Shown here piece after piece: positions 51,993 through 59,984 of a stretch of DNA of 60,127 bases. Within the stretch, counting starts at the first letter, position 1. The number at the start of each line of letters is the position of its first letter. The DNA is from an uncultured bacterium. GTDB taxonomy: Bacteria > Atribacterota > Atribacteria > Atribacterales > Caldatribacteriaceae. The stretch is taken from positions 1 through 60,127 of the forward strand of contig CAKZPS010000010.1 in the NCBI GenBank assembly GCA_937139415.1, given 5' to 3'. The translations under genes were made by a program, and so were the position numbers. The notes under the pieces are model-generated. The model did not search any database, was not told the DNA's origin, and was given only the letters and a program-made list of their open reading frames with translations.

Positions 51993-53718
51993 CCTCTTCC
52001 GTTTATTGCAATATTTGCGTCCTTATGGGCGGTATATTGTGGGAGCCCTGTGCATGGCCCTCCTTGGGGCTCTCCTCAACCTTCTCCTCCCTTGGCTTTT
52101 GCGTGACACCATTGACCGGGTGCTTTTGGCGAAAGACTTTCGCTTGCTTGCGTGGATTGCTCTCGGGATTATCTTCATTTTCTTTGTAAAAGGTGTGACC
52201 TCTTACGTGCAGAGTTACTGGATGTCGTTTGCCGGCTTTCGAGCCATTACCAAGCTTCGCTCGGAATTATATCAACATCTCCACTCCCTGTCGGCAGCCT
52301 TTTTTCAAGAGACTCCTTCAGGTGAAGTGGTTTCCCGCATGACTAACGACATCACCATCCTGCAGAATCTCTTCTCTGGGGTGTTCGTCAACATCATTAT
52401 GGATTTACTCATTTTCATCGGTTCCATCGTTTTCCTCTTCTTCATCCATTGGAAATTGGCACTTCTCTCGTTACTCGTTTTCCCCTTGGTGGGAACCAGC
52501 GTCGACTATTTAGGAAAACGGATTCGTGGTTTTTCCCATCTCTTGCAGAGCAAGGCGGCCATCCTCACCGCCTTGGTCGAGCGAACGGTAACGGGGATGA
52601 AGATTATCCAATCCTACGTCAGCGGTCACTATGAGGTAGAAAAGTTTGAACGGGAGAACGAAGTGAACTTCTACCTCGCCATGCGTCAGGCTAAAGCCAA
52701 GGCGATTTTCACTCCTCTTGTAGAACTTTTGACCTCCTGTGGTTTAGTGGTGGTTTTTTGGTATGGAGGGAGGGAGGTCATCCAGGGAAGCTTAACCGCT
52801 GGAGGATTAGTGGCCTTCTTAGGGTATTTGGTGATTGCCTCTTCTCCTTTGTCTCGTTTTTCTTCGGGATTTCAAGCTTTGCAGCAGAGTTTGGCTTCCG
52901 CGGAGCGCATCTTTGAATTTTTAGATACTCCTTCCTTAGTGTGCGAAGATCATCAGGCCATCGAATGGAGTACGATTCGCGAGGGGATTCGCTTCTCTCG
53001 CGTCTCTTTCGCCTATCGCGGTGAGACCATTTTGCGCAATTTCGATCTCTCCATTCGGATGGGGGAGAAGGTGGGTATTGTGGGACCGAGCGGTGCGGGG
53101 AAAACCACGCTCATTAACCTCCTCTTGCGTTTCTACGATCCCGATAGCGGATGTATTGAAATTGATGGTGTCGATATCCGTCGCTTCAAACTTTCTTCGC
53201 TTCGGAATCTCATCGGAGTGGTCTTGCAGGATGCTCTGGTTTTGGGTGGAACGGTGCGGGAAAATATCCTCTACGGGAACCTCGATGCCTCTCAGGAAGC
53301 ACTACACATAGCTTCCAAGAAAGCTCATGCCCATGAATTCATCGTGAATCTCCACAATGGGTACGACACCGACGTGGGAGATCAAGGGGTGCGTCTATCC
53401 GGAGGACAGAAGCAGCGCATTGCCATTGCCCGTGCCCTCTTGAAAGACCCGCCCATTATGGTCTTCGATGAAGCGACTTCGAGCCTCGATCCAGAATCAG
53501 AGCAATATATCCTCCACACCATTTCCCAAATTGGTCGGGATAAGATCGTCATTATCGTGGCCCATTCCCTCCGCATGGTCAAAAACTTAGATCGGATTAT
53601 CCTCCTTGAAGACGGGGAGGTCAAAGGAGATGGGACTCACGAAGAGCTCATACGTTCCAACCCTCGCTACCAGAGGCTCTTTCAGGAGGAAGCTCAAGCA
53701 TTGAGCGAGGCACGGTAG
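51973..53718 (+). CDS. msbA: Lipid A exporter-type ABC transporter MsbA
   Basis: A 581-residue half transporter. Six transmembrane helices lie in residues of about 20-310, followed by an ATPase domain with GPSGAGKTTLINLLLRFYDP, Q-loop VVLQDALV, LSGGQKQRIAIARALLKDPPIMVFDEATSSLD and the His loop IVAHSLR. Its place directly after the lipid A genes supports the MsbA role, though other substrates are possible for this family. AGGAGG is six bases before the ATG. Confidence 0.92.
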   Translation: MEKRRHSLFRLLQYLRPYGRYIVGALCMALLGALLNLLLPWLLRDTIDRVLLAKDFRLLAWIALGIIFIFFVKGVTSYVQSYWMSFAGFRAITKLRSELYQHLHSLSAAFFQETPSGEVVSRMTNDITILQNLFSGVFVNIIMDLLIFIGSIVFLFFIHWKLALLSLLVFPLVGTSVDYLGKRIRGFSHLLQSKAAILTALVERTVTGMKIIQSYVSGHYEVEKFERENEVNFYLAMRQAKAKAIFTPLVELLTSCGLVVVFWYGGREVIQGSLTAGGLVAFLGYLVIASSPLSRFSSGFQALQQSLASAERIFEFLDTPSLVCEDHQAIEWSTIREGIRFSRVSFAYRGETILRNFDLSIRMGEKVGIVGPSGAGKTTLINLLLRFYDPDSGCIEIDGVDIRRFKLSSLRNLIGVVLQDALVLGGTVRENILYGNLDASQEALHIASKKAHAHEFIVNLHNGYDTDVGDQGVRLSGGQKQRIAIARALLKDPPIMVFDEATSSLDPESEQYILHTISQIGRDKIVIIVAHSLRMVKNLDRIILLEDGEVKGDGTHEELIRSNPRYQRLFQEEAQALSEAR

Positions 53719-54218
53719 AGCTCGCGGATTTTGTGGAGGATGGGGCGGTATTCGTTACTTGCGTAATCGCGATACGTGTACTCAAAAGGGTGGAAATCTC
53801 CTCGTTCCCATTTGATGGTGGCTTCGGCAAAAATGCCTTTGCCGATGTATACTCGGTGGGCGAAATTCTTGGTGGTGGCTAAAACGATTTTCCCACCGTC
53901 AAAGTATCCGGGATCGAGATTAATGCGCCTTGCGTGGGAAGAGTCGGCAGTGGTTTTTTCTACTTCGTTCGTGAAGAGCTTGATCTCGGCGAGTTCTCCC
54001 GGGTCGATGAGGTTGCGAAAAACCCAGAAAACTCGCCGTAACCGTTCTCCGATGTCTCGATAGTAGTCGGTGTAGGTGAAGGGAAGAGGAGTGCTTTCCC
54101 ATTCAATTTCCCCCAAGCGTCCAGAGAGCGGTTGACGGACTTGGGCAAGCACCTCTTCGTGTTCGTAGAGAATGGCGATGAAAAGCTTTACTTTTTGTGG
54201 TAACCGGACTTCTCCCAT
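53694..54218 (-). CDS. DUF4416 family protein
   Basis: A 174-residue conserved protein of unknown function. Visible motifs: VKLFIAILYEHEE, PFTYTDYYRDIGERLRRVFWVF, RRINLDPGYFDGGKIVLATTKNFAHRVYIGKGIFAE and the C-terminal YRDYASNEY. DUF4416 is widespread in anaerobic bacteria. It is convergent with msbA, with about 25 bases of overlap at the 3-prime ends. Confidence 0.9.
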   Translation of the reverse strand: MGEVRLPQKVKLFIAILYEHEEVLAQVRQPLSGRLGEIEWESTPLPFTYTDYYRDIGERLRRVFWVFRNLIDPGELAEIKLFTNEVEKTTADSSHARRINLDPGYFDGGKIVLATTKNFAHRVYIGKGIFAEATIKWERGDFHPFEYTYRDYASNEYRPILHKIRELYRASLNA

Positions 54219-54295
54219 TTTCTCACCATCTTCTATTATAAATAGGGATGGAGAAGTGTTACAATAGGGAAAGACAGAAAGGAAGGGATGGATTC

Positions 54296-54772
54296 ATGGT
54301 TTTTCGCTTTTCACCCTCCGAGGTTTTAGAGATGGCGGTAGAATTGGAGCGCCGGGGAATTCAGTTTTACCGGAAGTTGCAGATGAATGCCTCTCCTCGC
54401 CCCAGGGAACTTTTTGCTTTTTTGGAAGAACAAGAGAAGAAACATCTCCAGCTTTTCACCGGTCTGCGCGAGTCTCTGGAGGAGGCATTGACCTGGAGCT
54501 ATGACGAGGAAGCAATGAAGTATCTTGGAACCATCGTGGAAAACGGTATTTTAGGTAAAGTGTTGGGGGATACCCTCCCTTCTTCTTTGACTCTGGAAGA
54601 GGCGATCGAGATTGGGATTCAAGTAGAGAAGGAGAGCGTCCTCTTCTATCAGGGTTTTTATCCCTTGATGAGTGAAACGAAGCACTCAATTCTCGAAGAA
54701 ATTATCGCCGAGGAGAAGCGTCATGTGGTGCAACTCACCGAGTTGAAGAAGGAGTTTTTAGCGAGGGGGTGA
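54296..54772 (+). CDS. Rubrerythrin/ferritin-like diiron protein
   Basis: A 158-residue four-helix ferritin-like protein. Metal ligand patterns are MAVELERRGIQFYRKL, LEEQEKKHLQLF (ExxH), GIQVEKESVLFYQGF and IIAEEKRHVVQL (ExxH). There is no C-terminal rubredoxin domain. Such proteins usually reduce peroxide or store iron in anaerobes. ATG at 54296 after GGAAGGGATGG. It is two bases before the DJ-1/peroxiredoxin gene. Confidence 0.88.
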   Translation: MVFRFSPSEVLEMAVELERRGIQFYRKLQMNASPRPRELFAFLEEQEKKHLQLFTGLRESLEEALTWSYDEEAMKYLGTIVENGILGKVLGDTLPSSLTLEEAIEIGIQVEKESVLFYQGFYPLMSETKHSILEEIIAEEKRHVVQLTELKKEFLARG

Positions 54773-54778
54773 GGATGG

Positions 54779-55747
54779 TTGGGCAGACGCAGGGTGATGA
54801 TTTTTATTGAAAACCAGTATCAGGAATTGGAGTTGTGGTATCCGCTCTTACGCTTGCGAGAGGAAGGTATTGAAGCAAAATTAGTTGGTCCAACCATTGA
54901 AGAAACCTTTTTAGGCCGTCACGGATTTCCTACGCGGGCTGAATTGGTTACTTCTTCGGTGAATGGGAGGGATTTCGATGGAATCATTATTCCCGGTGGA
55001 TTTGCCCCCGATTACTTGCGACGCTTTCCGGTAGTTTTGAACCTGGTGCGGGAATTCTACCAGCACAATAAACTCATCGGAACCCTTTCTCGTGGACCGT
55101 GGGTATTGATATCCGCGGATATTGTGCGGGGGAAGCGAGTTACCGGACTCGTATCGGTGAAAGATGACGTGAATAATGCCGGAGGAGAGTTTGTCGATGC
55201 CCAGGTGGTGGTAGATGGGAATATCATCACCGCTCGAGGCCCCGATGATTTGCCGCTCTTCATGCAAGAAGTTTTACGCTTTTTGTGGCAGAGTTTGATT
55301 CGTTTGGGAGACACCGTACCGGACGGGCGACTCACCGATGCAAGCGGTCATGAAATACTCCTCTCCCAGTGCGTTGCTAAGAAACCGGCGGTGCTCTTCT
55401 TTTTCGATTCGGTGTATAACCCTCGCGCTGTGAATCTCCTCCCTACCTATAATCGGATTGCGGAAGCTGTGCACAATAGAGGGGGTCTCTTCCTCGGCGT
55501 TAGTGCCGATTCCCTCTTTGTTCAGCGGGACTTTCTTGCCCGTTATCCCCTTTCCTTTCCCCTGTATAGCGATATGGGCGGTGAAGTGAGTAAGACTTTT
55601 GGAGTTTTCAAGCCGGAAGAGTCGATTCTGTGGGCGGTGTTCATTGTGGACCGGAATTGTGTACTCCGTTATAGGGAATACTGTCCTGCCGGAGAGATAT
55701 TGACCTTACCCGGCTTTGAGAAACGCTTAGACGCCGTTTTGGGATAG
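54779..55747 (+). CDS. DJ-1/PfpI-type domain fused to a peroxiredoxin-like domain
   Basis: A 322-residue fusion. The N-terminal half (about 4-172) is DJ-1/PfpI-like, with IIPGGFAPDYLRRFP and TLSRGPWVLISADIVRGKRVTG. The usual nucleophilic Cys-His of this fold is replaced by Ser104-Arg105. The C-terminal half (about 175-322) is AhpC/TSA-like, with DGRLTDASGHEI and FLGVSADSLFVQRDFL and SDMGGEVSKTFGV. The peroxidatic Cys position (normally TPxC) reads NPRA, so Ala217. Both halves therefore look catalytically altered. It sits between a ferritin-like protein and a disulfide oxidoreductase. TTG start. Confidence 0.82.
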   Translation: MGRRRVMIFIENQYQELELWYPLLRLREEGIEAKLVGPTIEETFLGRHGFPTRAELVTSSVNGRDFDGIIIPGGFAPDYLRRFPVVLNLVREFYQHNKLIGTLSRGPWVLISADIVRGKRVTGLVSVKDDVNNAGGEFVDAQVVVDGNIITARGPDDLPLFMQEVLRFLWQSLIRLGDTVPDGRLTDASGHEILLSQCVAKKPAVLFFFDSVYNPRAVNLLPTYNRIAEAVHNRGGLFLGVSADSLFVQRDFLARYPLSFPLYSDMGGEVSKTFGVFKPEESILWAVFIVDRNCVLRYREYCPAGEILTLPGFEKRLDAVLG

Positions 55748-55758
55748 GAGGGAAAATT

Positions 55759-56403
55759 ATGTTTTTGCAAGAGCGAGATAAAGAAACCTTGACGAATTTT
55801 CTGCGTGAAAATCTCCTCCACCCGGTGTCGGTGAAATTTTTTACCCAGGAATTGGAGTGTGAAACTTGCCATGATGCCCGACTCCTTCTCCAGGAAGTTG
55901 TAGCTTTATCTCCTCTTCTCAAGCTCGAAGTCTATAATTTCCTACTCGATAAGGAGAGAGTCAATGCCTACGGTATTGATAGAGTTCCTGCCATCGTTCT
56001 CGAAGGGGAGAAGGATTACGGTATTCGTTTCTATGGAATTCCGGCGGGGTATGAATTTTCTGGTTTCGTGGAAACGATGGTATGGGTTTCTCGTCGAACC
56101 ACGGATTGCACCGAAGCTACTAAAGAAGCCCTTCGTACTTTGAGTCAACCAGTTTCTATCGAGGTTTTGGTAACTCCCACTTGTCCGTATTGTCCCCAGG
56201 CAGTAGTTTTAGCGCACAAGATGGCCATGGAAAGTGATTTCGTGCGGTCGGCGATGGTTGAGGCAACCGAATTTCCTCACCTTGTGCAACGGTATCAAGT
56301 GAGAGCAGTTCCCAAAATAGTCATCAATGGAGTTGTCTCTTTTGAGGGGGCGCTCCCGGAAGAGCAATTTTTGACTTGGATACTGAAAGCGACGAACCAA
56401 TAA
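55759..56403 (+). CDS. Protein disulfide oxidoreductase (two-CxxC, PDO-like)
   Basis: A 214-residue protein with two thioredoxin-fold units. The N-terminal unit has CETC at 34-37 and a cis-Pro in RVPAIV. The C-terminal unit has TPTCPYC with Cys142 and Cys145, and a cis-Pro in RAVPKIVING. Such two-domain proteins are common in thermophiles, where they form or reduce disulfides in the cytoplasm. AGGAGGGAAAATT before the ATG. The DJ-1/peroxiredoxin fusion just upstream may be a redox partner. Confidence 0.9.
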   Translation: MFLQERDKETLTNFLRENLLHPVSVKFFTQELECETCHDARLLLQEVVALSPLLKLEVYNFLLDKERVNAYGIDRVPAIVLEGEKDYGIRFYGIPAGYEFSGFVETMVWVSRRTTDCTEATKEALRTLSQPVSIEVLVTPTCPYCPQAVVLAHKMAMESDFVRSAMVEATEFPHLVQRYQVRAVPKIVINGVVSFEGALPEEQFLTWILKATNQ

Positions 56404-56429
56404 AGAGAGAAAGAGAGGAGGAATGTCTT

Positions 56430-57473
56430 ATGGGTAATACCATGAAAGTTGCAGTCATGCAAGGGATTGGGAAAATCACCATCGAAGAACGTCTCATTCC
56501 CATTCCCAAAGAAGAGGAAGTTTTGATTCGGATAAAGAGCGTCGGGGTATGTGGCTCGGATGTTCATTACTTTGTGGAGGGAAAGATTGGAAGTTACGTG
56601 GTGAATCCCCCCTTTGTTTTGGGTCATGAGTGTTCAGGAGAAGTGGTGGAGGTGGGAAAGAAGGTGACCTCACTCCGTCCCGGGGATCGGGTAACCATGG
56701 AGCCGGGGATTCCCTGTGGCAAGTGTGAGTTCTGTCGCTCGGGACGATATAATTTGTGTCCTGATGTGGTTTTTTGGGCGACTCCTCCCATCGATGGTGC
56801 TTTTTGCGAGTATGTTGCCCACCCTGCCTCTTTCACCTACCCAATTGCTCCCCAGGTGAGTTTCGAAGAGGCTGCACTGGTCGAACCTCTTTCGGTCGGC
56901 TTCTATGCCGTACGGAGAGCCAAACTCGAACCCGGCAAAACCGCTCTCGTTTTAGGAAGCGGTCCTATCGGCCTTGTGACCTTAGAAGTACTCTTAGCCC
57001 AAGGAATTACCGAGGTCATCGCGGTAGACATTTTTGATATTCGCTTAAAGAAGGCCAAAGAACTGGGTGCCTCCTTGCTGATCAATGCCCAGAAAGAGTC
57101 GGTGAAGGAAGCGGTTATGGAGTACACCAAAGGGAGAGGTGTAGACGCCGTCTTTGAAACTGCAGGAAGTATTCCCACCGCTCAACTGACGGTAGAGGTG
57201 GTGAAAAAAGGTGGTAAAGTGGTTTTGGTCGGGCTCCCTTCGCAGACCCGTTTCGACCTCGAGATGATGCACGTCATCAATAAAGAGTTAGACATTTTCG
57301 GCATTTTTCGCTACGCTAACACTTACCCCGGGTGCGTAGCTCTCCTCAATTCTGGTCGGGTGAATCTCAAGTCTCTTGTTACCCACCGTTTCCCATTGGC
57401 GCAAACGCAAGAGGCTCTCCAATTTGCCCACGAACATAAGCAGGAAGCGATAAAAGTGGTGGTGCAGGTTTAA
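56430..57473 (+). CDS. Sorbitol/polyol-type zinc dehydrogenase
   Basis: A 347-residue medium-chain zinc dehydrogenase. Zinc sites: VGVCGSDVHYF, GHECSGEV and EPLSVGFYAVRRA for the catalytic metal, and the structural cluster CGKCEFCRSGRYNLC. NAD-binding LGSGPIGLVTLEVL. The glycine-rich NAD fold is followed by Asp in VDIFDIR, which favours NAD. It resembles sorbitol and xylitol dehydrogenases. The ATG at 56430 follows AGAGGAGGAATG. It may serve sugar catabolism with the downstream sugar enzymes. Confidence 0.92.
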   Translation: MGNTMKVAVMQGIGKITIEERLIPIPKEEEVLIRIKSVGVCGSDVHYFVEGKIGSYVVNPPFVLGHECSGEVVEVGKKVTSLRPGDRVTMEPGIPCGKCEFCRSGRYNLCPDVVFWATPPIDGAFCEYVAHPASFTYPIAPQVSFEEAALVEPLSVGFYAVRRAKLEPGKTALVLGSGPIGLVTLEVLLAQGITEVIAVDIFDIRLKKAKELGASLLINAQKESVKEAVMEYTKGRGVDAVFETAGSIPTAQLTVEVVKKGGKVVLVGLPSQTRFDLEMMHVINKELDIFGIFRYANTYPGCVALLNSGRVNLKSLVTHRFPLAQTQEALQFAHEHKQEAIKVVVQV

Positions 57474-57484
57474 TATCCGGATAG

Positions 57485-57519
57485 AAAGGGGAGCACGGAT
57501 CTCCTCGCCGTGTTCCCTT
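57485..57519. terminator. Hairpin between convergent genes
   Basis: AAGGGGAGCACGG and CCGTGTTCCCTT form an imperfect 12-base stem with a nine-base loop in the short gap between the convergent dehydrogenase and epimerase genes. A bidirectional terminator is likely. Confidence 0.65.
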
Positions 57520-57545
57520 GACACCTCACCTTTCCTCTGCGTGGT

Positions 57546-58202
57546 TTATGCCTTCCATCTCTTTTTCCATTCCGCTACCATTTCGGGGATGTTTTCGGAG
57601 ATGAAGAGTTGACTCCCGATAATCACCCTATCGATACCAGCTTCTTTCAGGAGGGGGAGAAGGTCTAAATTGACTCCCCCGTCGATGCCGATAGGAATAG
57701 TATATCCTGAGCGGTCAAACATTGTCCGAGCTTTGTATACCTTAGCAAGGACTGAATATTCAAATTCCTGTCCTCCAAATCCCGGTTCTACGCTCATGAG
57801 GAGGAGGTAGTCAAGATAGGGAGCACAGTACTCTATGGGGGTGACATCTCCGCAGGGACTCAACGCTATACCTGCCTTTTTCCCGTATGCATGGATCTTT
57901 TTGAGAGTGCGGAGGGGATGAGGACAGGTCTCCCATTGGAGGATGATGAGATCGGCTCCTTTTTGGGCAAAGAGGGGGATATACCGTTCTGGTTCAAAGA
58001 TTTCCAAGTGGACTTCAAGGGGGAGGGTGGTGATTTTTCGTAAGTCCTCCACGTTTTTCGGGTTGAAGGCGAAGTTTTCCACATAGTGACCATCCATGAT
58101 ATCCAAATGAATCCAATCCACACCCGCTTTTTCTAAGGTCAAAACCGTTTCTCCCAAATAAGCGGTGTTACACGATAGGAGTGATGCTGAGATATCAATC
58201 AT
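57546..58202 (-). CDS. Ribulose-phosphate 3-epimerase family protein
   Basis: A 218-residue TIM barrel. Metal and catalytic positions are recognisable: SASLLSCNTAYLG, WIHLDIMDGHYVENFAFNP, LEVHLEIFEPERYI, VEPGFGGQEF and IGIDGGVN. The usual VPN and VHLMI forms are changed (VENFAF, VHLEIF), so it may act on another sugar phosphate such as allulose 6-phosphate or a related ketose phosphate. GGAGGAAGATAA precedes the ATG. Confidence 0.85.
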   Translation of the reverse strand: MIDISASLLSCNTAYLGETVLTLEKAGVDWIHLDIMDGHYVENFAFNPKNVEDLRKITTLPLEVHLEIFEPERYIPLFAQKGADLIILQWETCPHPLRTLKKIHAYGKKAGIALSPCGDVTPIEYCAPYLDYLLLMSVEPGFGGQEFEYSVLAKVYKARTMFDRSGYTIPIGIDGGVNLDLLPLLKEAGIDRVIIGSQLFISENIPEMVAEWKKRWKA

Positions 58203-58819
58203 TTATCTTCCTCCTTCAGCGTTGGCCGAGTTCTCAATTCATTCTCCCATTGTATCTCTTTTGAGAAGACAAGAGAATTCTCAAGATGGGTTATCTCTTA
58301 CGGAAGGTTGCCATTCCCCGAGAGACTGATTGTCGAAGGCAGAAGGTTTTGCATCGATAGAGAAAAACTATCATAAGGTTTTCGAAGAGAAACGGGAGTT
58401 TTGCTCTTCACAAAGGGGAGAAATGAAGATCTCGAGAACTGGAAACATCGATTGGTAAGAATTACCTCATGATGTATAATTTTCAATAATAGATTTTCTT
58501 TTCAGAAACATTTATAGAGAATAAGGGACGATTAACATACATGTGGCTATAAAATGAGGTGATAAAAAGTTTTCAACATGTTTTATAAAAAAGCATCGCT
58601 GTCCTCGCGGCCGGTCTTTTAAAATTTTTTTCAAAGTATATTTAAAATTATTGTCCCTCGGTCAATTGGTATAGATATTCCCAGGAAATGAATGGAGATG
58701 GAAAAAATTATCGCTACCATGGTAGGGGGAATCGCGGAATTGAAAGTATCTGATGGAGCATGAATTTTTCTTTCTTCTCGTTGGGGAACCTGTGAAAAAT
58801 GGGATAGAGGTGAAGGAAA
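58203..58819. promoter_or_regulatory. AT-rich intergenic control region
   Basis: About 617 bases with no convincing coding frame, noticeably richer in A and T than the rest. It holds the divergent promoters of the epimerase genes. A candidate promoter is listed separately. A GAGAATTCTC palindrome lies near 58269-58278. The region between the promoter and the next start would give a leader of about 330 bases. Confidence 0.45.
58452..58480 (+). promoter_or_regulatory. Candidate sigma-70-type promoter
   Basis: TTGGTA and TATAAT with a 17-base spacer (four of six, and six of six matches). It reads toward the sugar epimerase gene that starts about 340 bases downstream. Confidence 0.5.
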
Positions 58820-59677
58820 TTGAAGTTGGGAGCCAATACTTTTGTCTATGAAGTAGGTAATATTCCTATTCAACGGGCACTGGAAAGTATTGCCAAAATT
58901 GGGTTTACCTTTGTGGATCTTGCTGCATATGGGTCAGCCGATCCGCGTTCTCTGTCTCGGGAAACGCGTAAAATGCTTGTCAAACAGTTTCGCGATCTCG
59001 GTCTTGTCTCTTCGCAGCTCCTTCTCGTGAATACGCAAGATATTGCCTCTTGCGATCTTTCAAGGCGTAACGAAGTTATGGAGTACATGAAGAGAGCGGC
59101 TGAACTTCAGTTGGAATTAGGTGGAAAGCAAGTTTTGATCTGCTGGGGATGTGGGGTTTACCAAATGGGCATACCAAAAGAAGAAACGTGGATACATTCG
59201 GTTCGTACTATTCAGGAATTCGCTCGTTGGTGTCAATCGCATCACCTGATCGTCGACTTAGAAATGGACCCCCATGTCTATTTCGTGGTCAATAACATGG
59301 AGAAAATGGCCAAGATACTTGAAGATATCAACGAACCGAACGTCTATCCTAATGTGGATATTGGTCACATGTGGCTTACTCGGGAATCACCCATTACGCT
59401 TCTCAAATTTCGCGATCGTGTTATTCATATTCACCTGAGCGAGACGGAAGGTTTTGAACATACGAATAGTATTATCGGTACTGGCCAGGTTGATTTTGTG
59501 AGTTATATCCGACAAATTGAGGCACAAGGGGCACATGAAACCTGCGAGAAACTGAATGAGACATTGGTGGCCGGTATTGAGATGGGTAAACCAGGAGGCG
59601 AAGTAGACGATCCCGAACGGTGGATGCAAGGAGCGTTACGATATTTAAAAGAGATCTTACCAAACTGCACATTATGA
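58820..59677 (+). CDS. Sugar phosphate isomerase/epimerase (xylose-isomerase-like TIM barrel)
   Basis: A 285-residue protein of the AP-endonuclease-2/sugar isomerase superfamily. Metal ligands can be placed: LIVDLEMDPHVYF, NVDIGHMWL, VIHIHLSETEG and GIEMGKPGGE. Members isomerise or epimerise free ketoses such as psicose or tagatose, or inosose derivatives. TTG start after GAGGTGAAGGAAA. It is just upstream of a solute-binding protein gene, which fits a sugar uptake and catabolism locus. Confidence 0.88.
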   Translation: MKLGANTFVYEVGNIPIQRALESIAKIGFTFVDLAAYGSADPRSLSRETRKMLVKQFRDLGLVSSQLLLVNTQDIASCDLSRRNEVMEYMKRAAELQLELGGKQVLICWGCGVYQMGIPKEETWIHSVRTIQEFARWCQSHHLIVDLEMDPHVYFVVNNMEKMAKILEDINEPNVYPNVDIGHMWLTRESPITLLKFRDRVIHIHLSETEGFEHTNSIIGTGQVDFVSYIRQIEAQGAHETCEKLNETLVAGIEMGKPGGEVDDPERWMQGALRYLKEILPNCTL

Positions 59678-59849
59678 GGAGAAATGGAAAATTTTCCCTC
59701 TCTCTTCGAGAGTTTATCGTTCTGATTTTGAGGAGTTTACTTTCTTTACGATTCGTAGGATCATAAATTTTTTTCATAGTGACAGGCTTTCCTTCATTCT
59801 CTATTGAGATTAGTATTTTACTAAATCTGAAATTATTTTCATTTCTTTC

Positions 59850-59877
59850 TTTACTTTTTGGGGAGATAGGGTATCAT
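59850..59877 (+). promoter_or_regulatory. Candidate promoter of the solute-binding-protein gene
   Basis: TTTACT (four of six) and TATCAT (five of six) with a 16-base spacer, about 107 bases before the GTG start. The rest of the 307-base gap after the isomerase shows only a GGAAAATTTTCC palindrome near 59688-59699. Confidence 0.45.
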
Positions 59878-59984
59878 AGGAGTGAAAAATTTTTCAAGAA
59901 AAGGGGGTGAATGGAAAGAGAAGAGATGAGAGCCAGTTTTTTCTTTTCGATTTTCAAGTCGTGCGAAAAGGAGGATAGGGAAAA

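Noticed and set aside
58561-58660. Possible intrinsic terminator in the CCTCGCGGCCGG then T-run segment
   Set aside because: The GC part does not form a convincing stem of its own, and the flanking A/T runs pair as easily; not reported as a terminator.
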